The notes beneath the pieces are model-generated. The model was not told where the DNA came from and ran no database searches. It saw nothing but the letters and a program-made list of their open reading frames with translations. This document shows, in pieces, positions 26,172 through 37,131 of a stretch of DNA of 64,000 nt. The stretch's first letter is position 1; each line of letters opens with the position of its first letter. A program made the position numbers and the translations under genes. Source of the stretch: Anastatus disparis (Eukaryota > Arthropoda > Insecta > Hymenoptera > Eupelmidae); assembly GCA_017163975.1 (NCBI GenBank), contig JAFFSR010000242.1:6597001-6661000 (forward strand), given 5' to 3'.

Positions 26172-29100
26172 CTGCAACCAAACAAAATTAAGAACATCAA
26201 CTTCTTGCGTATTTCTCTCTCTCTCTCTTTCGTTCTCTCTCCCTTTCTCTCTCCCTCTCTCGACTTTTCTTATTCTTGTATTTACTTATTTATTGCTTTT
26301 TATTAATTACTATTGGAACGTGCTTTGCCTCGCTCAATTATCATTCATTATGAGGAAATAAAAAAACAACAGATTATTATTTTATGTGCTTTTCTAAATA
26401 TTCACTAACCAGACTCTATACTACTTATAAGTCTAGTTTACTATCTTTAATATTATCTTTGAGATTCTACTATTTCTTTACTTATTTCTCTCTTTGACTC
26501 TTTTAGAGTTACTATGTTTTCATATATTTTTTTTTTTATTTTTCTAAAAAGGCAACACATCACGCGACATATTGTTCATTGTCTTTCTCTTTGCTCCAGC
26601 GTTTTGTACGTGTTTGAGTTTTGTAATAGGTATATATATATATGTGCTAGTGTTCTAGATACAGTGTCGTAGTTACTTATTTCTCTTTTTTCTCTCGAAA
26701 TTTTTCAAAAGTACGATTCAAAAAGCACCCGCACATGTGTGTATTTGCTAGGTGTAAAAATTTTTTATTTACAATGAATATAAAAGTAAAGAAATGCTAA
26801 ACCGTAGAAAAATTTCGAGATTTTGAGAAATAAAGAAAGAATAAGGGATTTAAATTGCGACATGAACCCATCGAAGTTTGCTCTTGTACCAGAAGGTTAA
26901 AGGTTTGTAAAGTAGGTTATTTGGAAATTTAGGCTATATAATTGATAGTGCAAAGTGTGTCGATTAAAGAGATGGAACAGTATATACGTAGAAGAGCAAA
27001 ATTCGATGCAATACAAATGCATCAATTTTATGAAAAATAAAAAAAATGCTTGCGGTATCTAGTACTTTTAGCATTTTGTTTACTTTCTTTAATTCACCAA
27101 ATTTCTTCGGTTCATGTAAAGCACACTAGACATCTACTTCTAAAAAATTCTAGTTTTTAAATTTTTCCAAAAAAAAAAAGGAAAAATTTTCTTTTTTAAA
27201 GTGACACTTCATGCGTGTCTTTTACAAACACTCTGAATGAGATCTGAAGAGTCATTAAGATGATGAAACTTCACATTTAGTCAGAGGAAATTTGAATTTC
27301 CATCAACTTAAAAGTGAAGTTGACAAACTCAAAGTGTTTATGTTTTAACTGAATACACTACTCTCTATCTCTCTCTTTTATTTCATTCATTTCGTTTTTC
27401 TTTTAACTTTCTATTGTGACGTATAGGCAAAAAGTTAATGACCGAAAGATTAATCAAAAAGTACGGTGCTCGCGCGGCGATTAGTTAGATTGAGAGAAAA
27501 AAAAAATAATATGTGCGTTATGTGCAGAAAGAGAGATAGGCATAGATAAGAAAATAGAGACATAGTATATAGTCAAGTGCACTCTGCACCCTCTTGATAG
27601 AAAGGCAGAGACAGAAGAAATTCGGTGAACTATCATTTGTTCATTTTTTTTTTCTTTAATTATTAATTTATTTTTCCTTTTTTTTACAAAACGCAATCTA
27701 AATTATGTCGAATGCTAATGTATATGTTTATTATTTGTGTATGTACACAAGAGTATGGGCGAGAAGTGTCTTCTGCCGCATTTCTAGAATTTTATTTAGA
27801 TTTTTTTTTTTAACTATATTTTAACTTGAACTACATTTAAGACTGTACATTATTTCATTTACTTTTTGTTTTGTATATATATATACATGGAGGATACACG
27901 GTAGCAACACAAGAAGTTGACGCTCATTTTTGTTTGGCGCGCTCGCGAATTCATATTTGGTGATCAAAATAAATACAGACATTTATTTATTTTTTTTATT
28001 TTTGTTGTTGATATAGAAGAAAAATTATTTTTTTTTATTTCATTTATTTTCTTTACAATAGATTGGCTTCGATGGTGAAGAACAAAATAAGTAAAAGTGA
28101 ATAATTAACAAATGTGTAGTATACAAAATTTTCTAATTAGTATAGAATAAAATTAAAAAAAAAATAAAACAGTATAGAGTAATAAACAATCGAACAAAAA
28201 ACATCTCAGCAGCAGGAGCCACCCCAAAGTCCAAACTCACTCGCGAGCTTAGAAATAACGAATAATTTTAATTATCAAAATATTTGTTTCATCTTTTTTT
28301 AAATCTTATTTCAAGCAATTAAATATACACAACAATTGTAAAAAGCCCCAATTATTATATTATTCTTTTTAAGCAATAACAACCCCCCCGGCGTGTTCAT
28401 GGACTTTTGAACGGCGTTTGTTTTTATTATTATTATTATACTTTTTTTTTTCTTTCTGTTATATACTTTCGTATGGTGGATTGCAAGTTTGCGGTTAAAA
28501 TTTTGCGCAACTTTGCAACGCACATATTGTAAAAGTATAAAACAAAAAGCGGAGCAAAGGCAAAAAATTGCATTCAACGCAAAACAGCAACCGAAAGACA
28601 AATATATAATAATATATATAGAATATAATAATATATATATATGACAATGTGACAAAGTAAGAAAGTAAATGATATATGCGTAGTACGTACTGGATATATA
28701 TAATATATATTGACAAAGATGTTTTTTTTTTTTAAATTTAAATTTACTTATCAATTCCAACGACACATGTGGATGTATACGAATGTTTTTATGGAGTGTG
28801 CACGTAGTGTGTGTATGAGTGCGTGCGCGTTTTTTTATTAGTGGTTTTAATTTTTTTGATTATGTACTGTTAATAATACGTGTAACTTTTCAACATAGCA
28901 AAAGGTCGCGCAAAATAAAAGATAGAAGAATCAAATAATTAAATTTAATTAACATAATAAAATGAAAAAAAATAAAATAAAATAATTTATAACAGATTTT
29001 AAAAGACAGTAAATGACATCGTGCTTATGTTGGAAAGTTCGTGTTAAAATCTTTTACAAATAATACAAAGTGGTGTATATAGAAAATTTCGTTAGATTGA

Positions 29101-32100
29101 TAAAGTGTTTGTGATCGCGAAGTTAATATGGAGTGACATTTATTCTTTTTTATTTTTCAAATATACAAAAGTGAAATAATGGCCAAAACAAACGAAGGTC
29201 AACTTCTTTTGATTAATGATTTAGGAAATTCAGGCGGTTTTTAGGATATTTATTTATTTATTATTATTATTTCGACATTTTATCTACTTTTTTTTATTTT
29301 AATGCAATATCGTGAAAGCAATTTCGCGTCTCGATAATGCTTATTAAATTTGTAAAAAAAATTAAGAAAAATTAAAAAAAAGAAAAAACTAAAAAATCTA
29401 AATAAAGAAATTTTAAACGTTTGTATCTCGTTACGAAGTAACAAAATCACAGTTCATCGCGTTCGCGATCGATTTCTAAAAAAGTCTTACGCGATTATTA
29501 CATTTTCGACGATTTTTCGTCGCGCATACACAGCCGCAAAAGCGAATCGAAAAGGAAAAATTCGCGACCGTTATGTCTATTTATATTTTTTTTTGTATTT
29601 ATCTCGTTTCTTTTTTTTTTATTTAAATTCTACGTAAAAATGAACAGAGCGTGCAAGTGCGAATTTATCAAGCGGAAAAGTGTTTTGCAGTCTTTACTTA
29701 TACATTGCGGTTTTAAGCCATACGCTCTCTCTTTCTTTCCATTTTCTTTTACGTTAACTTCGTTTACAAAACTTAATGATGTAAAAGATTTATTTATTTA
29801 TCATTTTCACTTTGTAAATTCATAATAAATAAATCGATCCTCGTAATAAAAAAAAAATTAAACAAAATGTTATAATATTTTGTGCGTGAATAAGATGTTC
29901 CCGTAAGGTGCACGTATATACACTCACACACCCAAAAAAAAAGAAGTCGTTGCCTTATATATGCAAGTGAGGAAAAAGATTAATGTAGGGGGGCATGGAA
30001 GGGAAGAAGAGAGATGTAAAAAAAGGGGGACAAGACGAGAAAAGGGAGAAGCGAAACGTGAAGGCTTTGATAAGAAAGATAAAAGAGTAAAAGAGAGAAA
30101 ATGGGATGCACATATAGAACTACGGCAAAAGTAGGCAGCGGGGAAGCTGGACTTGTGAATATAGTATTTTCTGTTTTTTTTTTGTTTTTTCTTTATACTT
30201 TTTAGTTTTCTGTTTGATGTACAAAATATTATATTTTTTAAATTTTATTATATATTTTTTTTTAAAGTCGAAAGGTGTGAAGAGATAATAATTTTGTTTA
30301 AAAATTGCCATATTCTTTGAATAATAAAAATTTTTTCGCGAAATGAATAACGAAGCTTTATATATTATCACATTTAATAAAATAAAAAAATTACGCATTT
30401 TAAAATATAATCCAAAGTGATAAAATTTATGATATTTTAAATTAAATATTTTCCAGAACACTACAAATTAGACAAAGAATTAAAGTTGACTTTAATTTTA
30501 ATTAATATGTACTAAAATATTCATAATTAATTTTGAATTTTCCAAAGTTTCTAGTCATTATATGACTTGTCCATAAAAAAATTATAATTATTTTACTTAT
30601 TAACTTATTACACGTTATTTATAATCTAATTACAAGTTACGCAACAGCAACATATATTTTTTTGTATATTTTTACAATCTGAAAGAATCTGGCAATTGTG
30701 TAATTTTGTATGAGCATAAAAGATTTTAAAGATACAATTTTGCTGTTAAAATAAAATTTATGACTTTAGAAAATTTTGAAAATATTAAAAATTTCATTTT
30801 TTACTTAAAGTAAACTAATTTAGAAATTTAAGTAAAGATTTACTACATTACTCAGAGTCTTTAAAATATAATTTAAGTTCCGAATTTTTATGAATAGAAT
30901 CTAATACGTTTTTAATTAAAAATTTTTACTATACTTTCAAATCTTTTGGCAAAATTGAGTAGACTTTTTAAATTGTTTTTAATGTACTAATATCTACAAT
31001 CTTTTATATATAATGTACAAATTAACAAACACAAAAGATTTCAATTACTGCTTACTTTAATTTTGCGTAAAGATTTAAAAGATAATAAGTTATTTTTTTT
31101 TTTAATTTGGAAGACTTTTTAGAATAAATGTAATAAGAGTTTGTTAGATCATATAAAATTCTTAGCAGGATGGTGTGCAGCGGACAGCAAAGCACTTGGG
31201 CACATGCAGCAAAATTCACATGCAATTAATCATAATATTTTATTTCTTACAATAACCGTAATACAAAAGAAAAAAAAAATTACTTTTCATATTTACATTC
31301 ACATGTAGAATTATCGATAAGATTTCCAAATACAATCGTCCCGATCGTCTACACTTGTACACGGTATAAAATTAAAAACAAATAAAAGTTGTTACTAAAA
31401 TCGCGTTCATTATTTATAATTTAACGAAAAACTGAAAAATAGAGAGTAGAAGCGAAAAAGAAACGAGAAACTAAAAGAGTGTACAACGAAGAAAAGAAAA
31501 ACGCACAGGTGACGAGAGAAAGAAAAAAAAAGAAAAATCTAAATAAAATAGTAAGAGAAAAGTTTGAAATCGAAACTTCGCGTTCTTCAAATGTCGTGAT
31601 ATAACGCATCAATACAAACATAGCCGTGATCACGTGTGTGCACGTATACGATACACACGTATAAACGCGTAAAACGTTCGCGTGTCACTGCAATTACATA
31701 TGCGTTGTCGCGCTGCGAAAAAGAAAGAGAAAAAAAAGAATAAAAAAAATAAATATACGCTGCATTATCATGAGCAACCTAACGACCTTGCCGCTAACGC
31801 TTTGCAATGTGCAATGATTGCAGATGCAAAAATAAAAAGAGAGAGAAGAAGACGAATTTTTCGAAGACACGACGAACCGGGCGATATGTATATTAAAAAC
31901 AAAAATTAATAATAATAAAAATAACAATAATAAATAGTTATAACAATAATAAATAACAATAGCAATAATGATAATGATAAATATTGACTGTATACTGTTA
32001 TATATGTATATATAATATTAAATATGTATATTTATGCAGAGCAGAGAGAAATACAAGAACAAGAATAATCGATAAGATATCCAAGTTGGAGAAAAAAAAA

Positions 32101-35100
32101 TGCAAAAGGCATTTAAAAAAAATTAAAAAAAAAAATTAAAAAAGTTTAAAAAAAAAAAAATTTATTGTAAGTATAAGAAGAAAGACTCACCGGATCTGGT
32201 GGCATTCGGTAGTCACTGGACATTTCGCTGCTTGCACTCCGCTCCTCTGTCGACCTCTCCCAATCCACTTCCTTTTTTAGTGACTGCAGAAAGGGTATAT
32301 ACACGTTTCAATGTTGTCGTTTTTTTTTTTAGATCGTTACGCGTCGATCGCTCGTGAGATTTAATATTTCTACTATTTTTTATTTTAATTAACTTTTATC
32401 ATTTGCTTCTCTTTGACGATCTTTATAATCTTTTTAGAATACTTTTTTTTATATTGGTGCACATGGAATTCATGTAAAAGGGGATTACATTTATGAAATT
32501 ACAAGAAAAATTAACCGTTAAATTATTTACTTGCAATAGTTTTAAATAAATATGTTCTGAAATACTTTTTAATAAATTTTTCAGCAATTTTGAATTTATT
32601 TAAAAATAAGATACGTTCATCCGAAATATCTAAAATTATTCTAATTTATACGCTCACTCTGCTTTTTTTTTAAAAACAGTTTTCAAAATATATGGGAAGT
32701 CAAATAATTCAAAATTATGTATAAACTAGTTTTATCTTAAGTTTTATTCATTAATTATTTAATTGAATTATCTTACAACGGTTCATTAAAAAAAATTGTG
32801 AAATTTGATTTCTATATAGAATTATAATTCAAATCTAATTGTGTACCAAGAATGTCAGAGTTGCGGATCTAAAATTCTAACTTAATTTTAAGAAAAATAT
32901 TGTTTTATAAGTATAACTAAATATCGCTTTTAACGTTGTCAAATAAATTTTAATTTAGAAAGATACAAACGTAAATTGACATAAACAGAGGACAAATTTC
33001 GAAGCGCTTATACGTTTAAATTTGATCTCTATATAATTTCAATAGTTATTTTACATAATTTGATTTTTCTTTATCAGATGTAATTGTTGATTAGTTTATC
33101 AATTAACCCAAGTACATTTACCTTACTTACTTTGATTTCTTCATTATTATGTACTTATTTTGTTTTTCATAATTAATGTAATATTTTAAAAAATTCTAAT
33201 TTACCGTCGCTCGCGCACAAGAAGAATTTTTCTTTTTTTTCGTTTTGAAAAGAAACTAAATTCTGTGTCGCACTTTAAAAAAGTAGTTACCTCGCTTAAA
33301 GCTTTAAAATAACGTAGCTATTTCACGTGATACTTTAAAAAGGAACTATTCCACGCGAACGTATTTATTTATTCTTGAGTTTACAATTACATTGAAAATT
33401 AGATAATTTAATTTCAATTTCGACTGAAGAAAAATTTACTTTTAGAAAATGCTGTAAAGCATGTAACAGTGTAGTAAATGATAATTGAATTTTCATCGTC
33501 GAAAATTTTAATGAAGTTATTCAATTTTCATTGCTGTCAGTTTAAAATCAAGAATAATAATACCTCGCAACGAGGATAGCTCCTGCTTAAAGGGCAACGT
33601 TGAGACGGCATTTTTTTAAAAGCATTAAACAAGGTAACTGTAATGTTTAAAGCGCGACTTTAGTTAACTTCTTTTCAAATTGAAAATGCAAGATAGTTTC
33701 TTCTTCTGCGCAAACTACTAAATATTTAAACATGTATATGTCAATCAATTTTGGAATAAAAATGTAATATAAAAGACATTCATAAAAAGTGTTTGTAAAT
33801 AATTAAACTAACATATGTAAAAACAAAGCCATCACTTTCAAAATTTTTTTATAAAAATTTAATTTAATCCTTCAGTATTCTATAGATAATTTAAAAATTT
33901 TCATTTAAAAGTTATATAAGAAAAACGTATTGAATCTTTGAGAAATCGCAGCAATTTATTAATAAAAACACTAATTTACTTAAAAAATCAACATTATAAT
34001 ATGACAAGTAAACAATTTATTGTCTAAAACTATTTTTAATTTAAATAAAAATGTTTTATTAAACTTTAGTACATTTTCTGATAATCGAAAGGCAAACTTG
34101 ATCTGTTGGAAATTTTAGTACGTACACGTATGAAAATTTATCACAAACTATAGTAAAATTTCCAACATATCAAGTTTGTCTTTCGGTTAACGGAGATTGT
34201 ACTAATTTTTAATAGAGCATTACTAATTTTCCTACGTGATACTAGTAAATTGGTGCTGCCTTTTTTTTTATTTCTAAAATTCTTTGTAAAATAAATTATC
34301 CGAAAAACCAATATTTATAAAAACTTTAATAAGGTCAGCACATACTGTTCAAAATTCTAAAACACACACGTTACGTTATACTAGCAGGAAAATATATAAA
34401 GTAAGAATTCGATATCCGCAACACTAATATTCTTCTTTCACGTACATACTGAATGATTGATCATTGTGAATTTTCTGTTTGTTAAAAATTTACAATGCTT
34501 TTAAGTATCTTGTATGTATTTTGGTTCGTCAATAACAAAAAATATGATGTTGAATTTATTATAAAACTTTGATATGTTGAATATAAAGTATTGATTTTGT
34601 TAAAGAAAAATATCCATGCTAAATCTAAATCCAAGTAAAGATTTGATTTACTTCCGTGCACAATATATATCGTAAATAATTTGTTTATGTACCATCAACA
34701 GTTAAAAAAAAAAGAAATGAAACGCCAAATAAAAGTACAAGAAAAAATGGAAAGAAAAAAAAGAATAGAATAAAATGTAACTTACCAGTGGCACTTGTTG
34801 AACCGGAGGTAGACCCGATGGTCCTGCTAAGGGCTCGGTACTGTGCGGGGACGGAAGTCGACTTTGAGAAAGGCTGCTAATGGGTATCGTAACGGGTGTA
34901 ACGCCACCACCAGCAGCACCATTATTATTACTTAGACTCATATCACTAGGTCCACTATGGACAGATAGCGGACTAACAGAACCTCTTGTTTCTTCGAGAC
35001 TTGCTGCCGAATCAGAATCTCTTCTTGATCTTGGTCGATCAAGGGCTAATGGTTGACCAGGACTAGGACTATTAGGTACAGCTACAATACCTCCTCTCGT

Positions 35101-35901
35101 CCTTGTCGTTGGTGATGGAGGACATTCGCTTATTTCTACATCATCTGCACTACATTCGTTTTCATCTTCATGATGTGGATGTTGCTGTTGTTGTTGTGAC
35201 GTTTGTTGATGTTGAGCTGACAGTTCTTTTTCCCTTGATGTTGTCTCTCTGTCTCGCTTTTCTCGATCTCTTTCTCGGTCTCTACTTCGATCCCTATCAT
35301 TATTCCTACTATCGCGTTCTCTACAATCTCTATCGGTTGTCCTGTGCCTCGTTTCAATTAGTTCATCTTGTATCATTGGTTCCGAGGCTTGTTGATTTGA
35401 AATAGTCGTCGGCGATGTTGTCGTTGTCGTTGACGTTTGTTGTTGTTGTTGTTGTGACGATTGTTCTTGATGTTCGTGCTGCTGTTGTTCATCCCTGCTG
35501 GATGGCTTAACGTTGGCGGCTGTGGCGGCGGCTGCATTAATATTAGTCATATCGGCTAAACCTTTGACCTTTAAACTCTCGGCCGTTTTGAGTAAGGCTG
35601 AGAGTTGACAATATTCAACATTAACTTCACCTTTATACATGAAGTCGACTAATGTGCGCAATTCAGCAAAGCGCACGTCCTTCAAGATGACTATTGGATG
35701 ACGATTTGGATGGTCAAGGAATAAGGCTTGAAAATAACTACTGCAAGCCGATAATACGACTTTATGAGCACGTATTGATGGGCCTTCCGTGCACGCCAGC
35801 GTCACGTCCACCAGCGATTCGGACTCCAGCAGCTGACTGAACACACCCAGCAAGTTGCTCTGATGATTGTTCCACCTCAGGCAGTAATGCTCACTTCCCA
35901 T
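25488..35901 (-). CDS. BTB-C2H2 zinc-finger transcription factor, three joined coding exons
   Basis: Coding order is 35901-34786, 32283-32191, 26171-25488, joined in phase 0 at both junctions, giving 630 residues. Donors and acceptors are GTAAGT / TTTCTGCAG and GTGAGT / GGTTGCAG. Residues 5-118 form a BTB domain of the insect tramtrack group. Residues 138-156 are Gln-rich, 185-226 Arg/Asp-rich, 244-259 acidic and 260-372 Ser/Pro-rich. Four C2H2 fingers lie at 415-435, 508-528, 536-556 and 564-584, and a 13-Ala run at 604-616. Proteins of this layout are nuclear, dimerise through BTB and bind DNA to repress or activate developmental genes. The BTB resembles Tramtrack, Lola, Bric-a-brac and Mamo, but I cannot assign an ortholog, so no symbol is given. 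Leader exons probably lie further upstream (see candidates at 37, 42.8, 57.7 and 61.7 kb). The exon chain is seen in the sequence; the function comes from family knowledge. Confidence 0.9.
26172..32190 (-). other. Intron 2 of the BTB-zinc-finger gene (about 6 kb)
   Basis: This is an AT-rich intron between the 93-nt exon and the zinc-finger exon. Close to its 3' end, on the transcribed strand, lies a long GA-rich purine tract (26215-26266) 45-95 nt before the acceptor. Small islands of higher G+C at 28205-28250, 29450-29580 and 31150-31215 stand out; the first reads as a possible alternative last exon. (TA)n and poly-A/T runs are frequent (28605-28642, 31990-32035, 32090-32165). No C2H2-type finger could be found elsewhere in it, so no alternative zinc-finger exon is claimed. 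Confidence 0.8.
28206..28247 (-). other. Candidate alternative terminal exon (phase 0, 13 codons)
   Basis: On the gene's strand an acceptor-like TTATTTCTAAG ends at 28248. In phase 0, the phase of every junction in this gene, the following codons read LASEFGLWGGSCC and then TGA at 28208-28206. The stretch is a sharp G+C island inside an AT-rich intron. Spliced to the BTB exon or to the 93-nt exon it would give a BTB protein without fingers, as some isoforms of other BTB genes have. A GTGAGT lies inside it (28240-28235), so it could alternatively hold a donor. No transcript evidence is available. Confidence 0.25.
32191..32283 (-). CDS. Coding exon 2: 93-nt in-frame exon
   Basis: This is a 93-nt exon with acceptor TTTCTGCAG ending at 32284 and donor CCG|GTGAGT starting at 32190. 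It encodes 31 residues (373-403): SLKKEVDWERSTEERSASSE followed by MSSDYRMPPDP. Both flanking junctions are phase 0 and its length is a multiple of three, so it could be included or skipped without changing the frame. Its base composition is clearly richer in G+C than the surrounding intron, as expected for coding DNA. It contains LKKE, which fits the psi-K-x-E SUMO-acceptor consensus; that use is inference. It lies 2.5 kb downstream of the BTB exon and 6 kb upstream of the zinc-finger exon. No domain is recognised. Confidence 0.85.
33242..33360. repeat. Degenerate tandem repeat, about four units of 28-31 bp
   Basis: Successive stretches starting near 33242, 33271, 33300 and 33331 share the pattern TTTAAAA, then an A/G-rich piece with CTA or GTA, then a C/G-containing end (GTCGC, CTCGC, CACGTG, CACGCG). 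The similarity was judged by eye and the units differ from each other considerably. It lies inside intron 1. It may be a decayed minisatellite or a cluster of protein-binding sites. Confidence 0.35.
34066..34205 (-). ncRNA. Intronic long hairpin, possible miRNA-like precursor or foldback element
   Basis: Two 52-bp arms (34066-34117 and 34154-34205) are inverted copies with no gap and only seven differences, around a 36-nt loop. The inner part is nearly perfect: GGCAAACTTGATCTGTTGGA on the left pairs with the reverse complement of TCCAACATATCAAGTTTGTC on the right, then eight A/T pairs. Several differences are transitions that leave G-U pairs in RNA, which keeps the stem stable. It lies in intron 1 and would be transcribed with the gene. 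I do not recognise a known insect miRNA in either arm. The outer ends start with TTAGTACA on both sides, so a foldback transposon remnant is the main alternative. Confidence 0.4.
34786..35901 (-). CDS. Coding exon 1: BTB domain and low-complexity linker
   Basis: This exon encodes residues 1-372. I start at the ATG at 35901 (MGSEHYCLRWNN). The open frame can be extended five codons to a GTG at 35916, but that is not a likely start and the family normally begins as here. The BTB core shows VDVTLAC (31-37), AHKVVLSACSSYF (45-57), HPIVILKDV (68-76) and FMYKGEVNV (87-95), all typical of the insect BTB class. After about residue 120 the sequence is disordered-looking: Ala-rich, CAA/CAG-coded Gln runs, a long Arg/Asp repeat at 185-226, an acidic patch and Ser/Pro-rich sequence. 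The exon ends CTG|GTAAGT at 34786/34785, after codon 372. Just 5' of the ATG, acceptor-like TTGCAG ends at 35924 and a second CAG at 35921, so about 20 nt of 5' UTR are probably spliced on from an upstream exon. Confidence 0.93.
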
Positions 35902-35923
35902 GTCTGTACTGCCCACAACCCTG

Positions 35924-37072
35924 CTGCAACATTATACAAAACGCATACACGTGCATATTAAATATAGGAAAAAATAACTCATTCAACATTCATAATATAC
36001 TTTTAATGCTTTCTTTTTTATCTTATTATTTGTTTGTTATTTGTTAAATGTGTATACGCACGCGTGTTTATATACGCGTATACATTATGAGTTACGTTTG
36101 ACTTCAAGAGTTGTTATTAAAATTGTAAGCTTTCGTCATTATTTTTTTTTTTTTTTTTTCTGCATTCTCATACATGTTCTGAATTAAAGCCGCTGGTAAA
36201 GCAAAAGCGACAGGCGCCAGGGCTCTCTTGCTTTCTTTGTATTTTATAACGTTGAGTTAATGATAGCGCTGAGATGTTACTTTTACTTATACATTAGAGT
36301 TTTAAAAGCATAGCATCGTGATTGCTAGACGGTTCCGCGATAAAACAGAAAATTTTTAGCTTTCATGAAAGAATTGTGTTCTCTCATTGCCCCATAACGT
36401 TTTACATCTGTTATTATAGGCTAAAATGGCAATTAATGCTTTACTTAAAAACCCCCCTGATTTTACATTCTGTTTTTCTGGAAATAAATTCATATAAATG
36501 AAGCGCATAAAGTATGAATTATGAATATAAATTGTAATTTAAGAACCCAAACGGAGATTTTCAACGATTTATACTTTTGCAGGATCGTTATTTAACGTAT
36601 ATTAATTAGTTTCGAACGAAAATTTCGATTTTATAACTTTCGATATTCCATAAAAATGTTAAATTATTCCATAAAAGACTCGATTAAATGAATTTTCATT
36701 GAAGACTATCCTAGGATTTGATAAAAGTGATTAAAGCTGATTTTTTGATAGATAGCAGTAATAGCATTAGCAGATAACGGAATATTATCCAAAATAAAAA
36801 GAGGTTTTTAAATCGTGATATAAATAAAAATACATAGATTATCAATTTATTGAAATAGTAAATTACTAAAACTAAATATTTTAGTACGGAAAATTCGCAA
36901 GTAATTTGGAAAAGAAAATCAATCAGTTTAACATTTTTTAATGATAAAAAAATTTTTCTCAATACATTCATCATATTACGTAGAAAATAAAAAAAAAGAT
37001 TTAGTAACATCAATCAATCCAACAAAAGAAAACTATAGTTTGAATTAAAAATTTAAAAAATCGTTTACTTAC
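35924..37072 (-). other. Probable intron upstream of the BTB exon
   Basis: This is AT-rich DNA between the acceptor just before the start codon and a GTAAGT at 37072. It contains a G+C-rich patch at 36188-36228, with no open frame worth calling, and a poly-T run at 36142-36160. If the 37073 donor is not used, the intron is longer. Confidence 0.4.
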
Positions 37073-37131
37073 ACGCCGCAATCATACAGTAAAGCGAATT
37101 CAATCGAAGTCCTATCCTTCTTTTTTTCTCT
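37073..37131 (-). other. Candidate non-coding leader exon
   Basis: On the minus strand a long pyrimidine-rich tract (about 37200-37140) leads to AAACAG at the 37132 boundary. A stretch of about 59 nt follows and ends with GCGGCGT|GTAAGT (donor at 37072). The six donor bases are perfect, although the exon side lacks the usual AG. It would supply the 5' UTR upstream of the BTB exon. The pyrimidine and purine tracts here are low complexity, so the acceptor is uncertain and this could instead be the 3' end of a first exon. Confidence 0.3.

Larger units (their letters stand above)
32284..34785 (-). other. Intron 1 of the BTB-zinc-finger gene (about 2.5 kb)
   Basis: This AT-rich intron runs from the perfect GTAAGT donor at 34785 to the TTTCTGCAG acceptor. 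It carries a long imperfect hairpin (34066-34205) and a short array of degenerate 28-31-bp repeats (33242-33360), both listed separately. Nothing else in it looks coding. Confidence 0.85.

Noticed and set aside
28311..28766. 151-codon minus-strand frame
   Set aside because: Tyr/Ile/Ser-rich translation of TA-rich intron DNA, with no splice context or domain.
35103..35405. Plus-strand and alternative minus-strand frames over the linker of the BTB exon
   Set aside because: Shadows of the real coding frame, produced by CAA/CAG and CGA repeats.
35902..35916. Start of the BTB protein five codons upstream (GTG at 35916)
   Set aside because: The codon is GTG; the first in-frame ATG at 35901 gives the family-typical N-terminus.
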